Below, in pieces: positions 6,625 to 7,002 of a stretch of DNA of 7,002 nucleotides. The stretch's first letter is position 1; each line of letters opens with the position of its first letter. The position numbers and the translations under genes were made by a program. The notes below the pieces were generated by a model that was not told where the DNA came from, searched no databases, and saw only the letters and a list, made by a program, of their open reading frames with translations. Origin of the DNA: Nitrospinota bacterium (GTDB lineage: Bacteria > Nitrospinota > Nitrospinia > UBA9942 > JAHJSF01); NCBI GenBank assembly GCA_018830405.1, contig JAHJSF010000025.1, forward strand, positions 1 to 7,002. Reading direction: 5' to 3'.

Positions 6625-6684
6625 CCCCCTGCGATAAAGTTTCAAGTGTTGATTTTCCGTTTCACGGCAGGGGACATCCCCCTG
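6625..6684 (-). promoter_or_regulatory. 5' leader with alternative hairpins over the ribosome-binding site
   Basis: On the minus strand the leader of the five-haem cytochrome contains segment a CAGGGGG (6684-6678), segment b CCCCTGC (6673-6667) and segment c GCAGGGGG (6632-6625). Segment c includes the presumed Shine-Dalgarno site, 5 bases before the ATG. Segment b can pair with a (6 bp, loop GATGT) or with c (7 bp), so the two folds exclude each other, and only the second hides the ribosome-binding site. A small CCGT-GAA-ACGG hairpin lies between b and c. This is the layout of a translational switch, but it matches no riboswitch family I know; in particular I do not see the conserved GEMM core that often precedes cytochrome genes. 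Confidence 0.45.
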
Positions 6685-6690
6685 TTTTTT

Positions 6691-6709
6691 GACCACCAGT
6701 TTGGTAGTC
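6691..6709. promoter_or_regulatory. Imperfect 19-bp palindrome, candidate operator
   Basis: GACCACCAG-T-TTGGTAGTC is symmetric about position 6700, with 7 of 9 arm positions matching. It lies about 72-90 bases upstream of the cytochrome ATG at 6619. On the minus strand a TATTAT (6720-6715) sits just upstream and could be a -10 element, which would place the palindrome across the transcription start; no good -35 accompanies it. The form suits a dimeric repressor of TetR or GntR type, but no regulator gene is present here. On the minus-strand RNA it can also fold as a 7-bp hairpin with one G-U pair. Confidence 0.35.
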
Positions 6710-6867
6710 TTTTAATAATACTCTATCACGGTGAAGATGTTTGTTGACAGGGTAATTTCAGAAAAATTTTGCAATGAGGCCCTGATTGTGTTAAATCGTT
6801 CACCCCTCTTTACCTCTTGAACTGATTGGGTCATTAGCCTAAAAAAACATAAAAAAATATTGCTACT

Positions 6868-6895
6868 TTGACACAACTTATGCTAAATTGTTAAT
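6868..6895 (+). promoter_or_regulatory. Candidate sigma-70 promoter with upstream A-tracts
   Basis: A perfect TTGACA (6868-6873) is followed after 16 bases by GTTAAT (6890-6895), a 4 of 6 match to the -10 consensus. Two A7 tracts at 6841-6847 and 6851-6857 lie directly upstream, where an UP element would be. Transcription would begin near 6902 and run through an AT palindrome at 6912-6924 toward the start codon at 6990. The weak -10 is the main doubt. Confidence 0.4.
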
Positions 6896-6989
6896 CCCTA
6901 TAAGTACAATGATAATACTATTATATTATTATTGCCACAATATGGGGGTAATGATACGTAGAAAAAGGTAAAGGAAAGGAGGCGAATCT

Positions 6990-7002
6990 TTGATTATCTT
7001 GA
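6990..7002 (+). CDS. Start of a gene running off the right edge (product unknown)
   Basis: AAAGGAGG at 6975-6982 is close to an ideal Shine-Dalgarno sequence and is followed after 7 bases by TTG (6990-6992), the only start-like codon at the right distance. Only four codons (M-I-I-L if TTG initiates) are visible, so nothing can be said of the product. The promoter-like elements upstream support a rightward gene. Confidence 0.45.

Larger units (their letters stand above)
6620..6989. other. Divergent intergenic region (370 bases) with no gene
   Basis: I see no credible coding region here. The left part (6620-6710) holds the cytochrome leader hairpins and the palindrome described separately. The middle (about 6720-6840) shows nothing I can interpret. 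The right part is very AT-rich, with A-tracts at 6841-6847 and 6851-6857, a perfect 13-bp AT palindrome ATAATA-C-TATTAT (6912-6924), and a purine-rich end leading into the ribosome-binding site at 6975-6982. The layout fits a divergent control region serving the minus-strand cytochrome and a plus-strand gene beyond the edge. Confidence 0.6.

Noticed and set aside
6276-6692. A 138-codon plus-strand open frame opposite the start of the minus-strand cytochrome.
   Set aside because: It is antisense to the signal peptide and first haem sites of a clear cytochrome, has no recognisable domain, and reads like a shadow of the real gene.
6620-6700. A c-di-GMP (GEMM) riboswitch, which often precedes multihaem cytochrome genes.
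   Set aside because: The conserved GEMM core and tetraloop-receptor pattern are not present in the leader.
6894-6940. A sigma-54 promoter on the minus strand near TGGCA (6935-6931).
   Set aside because: TGGCA is present on the minus strand, but no GC doublet occurs at the -12 position.
1-7002. CRISPR arrays, tRNA or rRNA genes, insertion sequences.
   Set aside because: No regularly spaced direct repeats, no tRNA-like cloverleaf with T-arm motif and no transposase coding sequence were seen on either strand.

Overview
The window looks like bacterial DNA from a respiratory, quinone-using organism that is probably Gram-negative. It is moderately AT-rich, has clear Shine-Dalgarno sites, and is dominated by exported redox proteins: a Tat-type Rieske protein, cytochrome b and two multihaem c cytochromes. 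The Rieske and cytochrome b sequences both point to a low-potential, menaquinone-type chain. I cannot name the phylum from this sequence alone. Rieske/cytochrome b clusters carrying extra NAD(P)/flavin subunits and multihaem cytochromes are known from anammox Planctomycetes, and similar modules are plausible in Desulfobacterota or Nitrospirota.

Region 1 (3-5085, plus strand) is one co-directional redox cluster. It encodes a Rieske iron-sulfur protein, a two-CBS-domain protein, a GltD-like FAD/NAD(P) oxidoreductase with a C-terminal 2x[4Fe-4S] ferredoxin module, the C-terminal half of a split cytochrome b, and a membrane-anchored five-haem cytochrome c whose last third is an internal tandem duplication. 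The first three genes are tightly packed (3-base gap, then a 7-base overlap). Cytochrome b follows after 74 bases, and the cytochrome c follows after a 120-base gap containing a strong nested inverted-repeat structure. Together they suggest an unconventional bc-type complex in which electrons could pass between a pyridine nucleotide or ferredoxin pool and the quinone/cytochrome c level, with the CBS protein as a possible adenylate or NAD sensor. The haem-binding N-terminal half of cytochrome b is not in the window.

Region 2 (5193-6619, minus strand) is a convergent gene for a secreted five-haem cytochrome c with a beta-rich C-terminal domain. Its signal peptide and its haem domain lie in different frames. 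The break falls in a region containing a run of eight A, which forms an exact A-AAA-AAA slippery heptamer in the zero frame. Its 5' leader holds three segments that can form mutually exclusive hairpins, one of which covers the ribosome-binding site.

Region 3 (6620-7002) is the divergent intergenic region. It contains an imperfect palindrome near the cytochrome start, a candidate promoter with upstream A-tracts facing right, and at the edge a very good ribosome-binding site followed by a TTG codon. These suggest that another gene begins just before the window ends.
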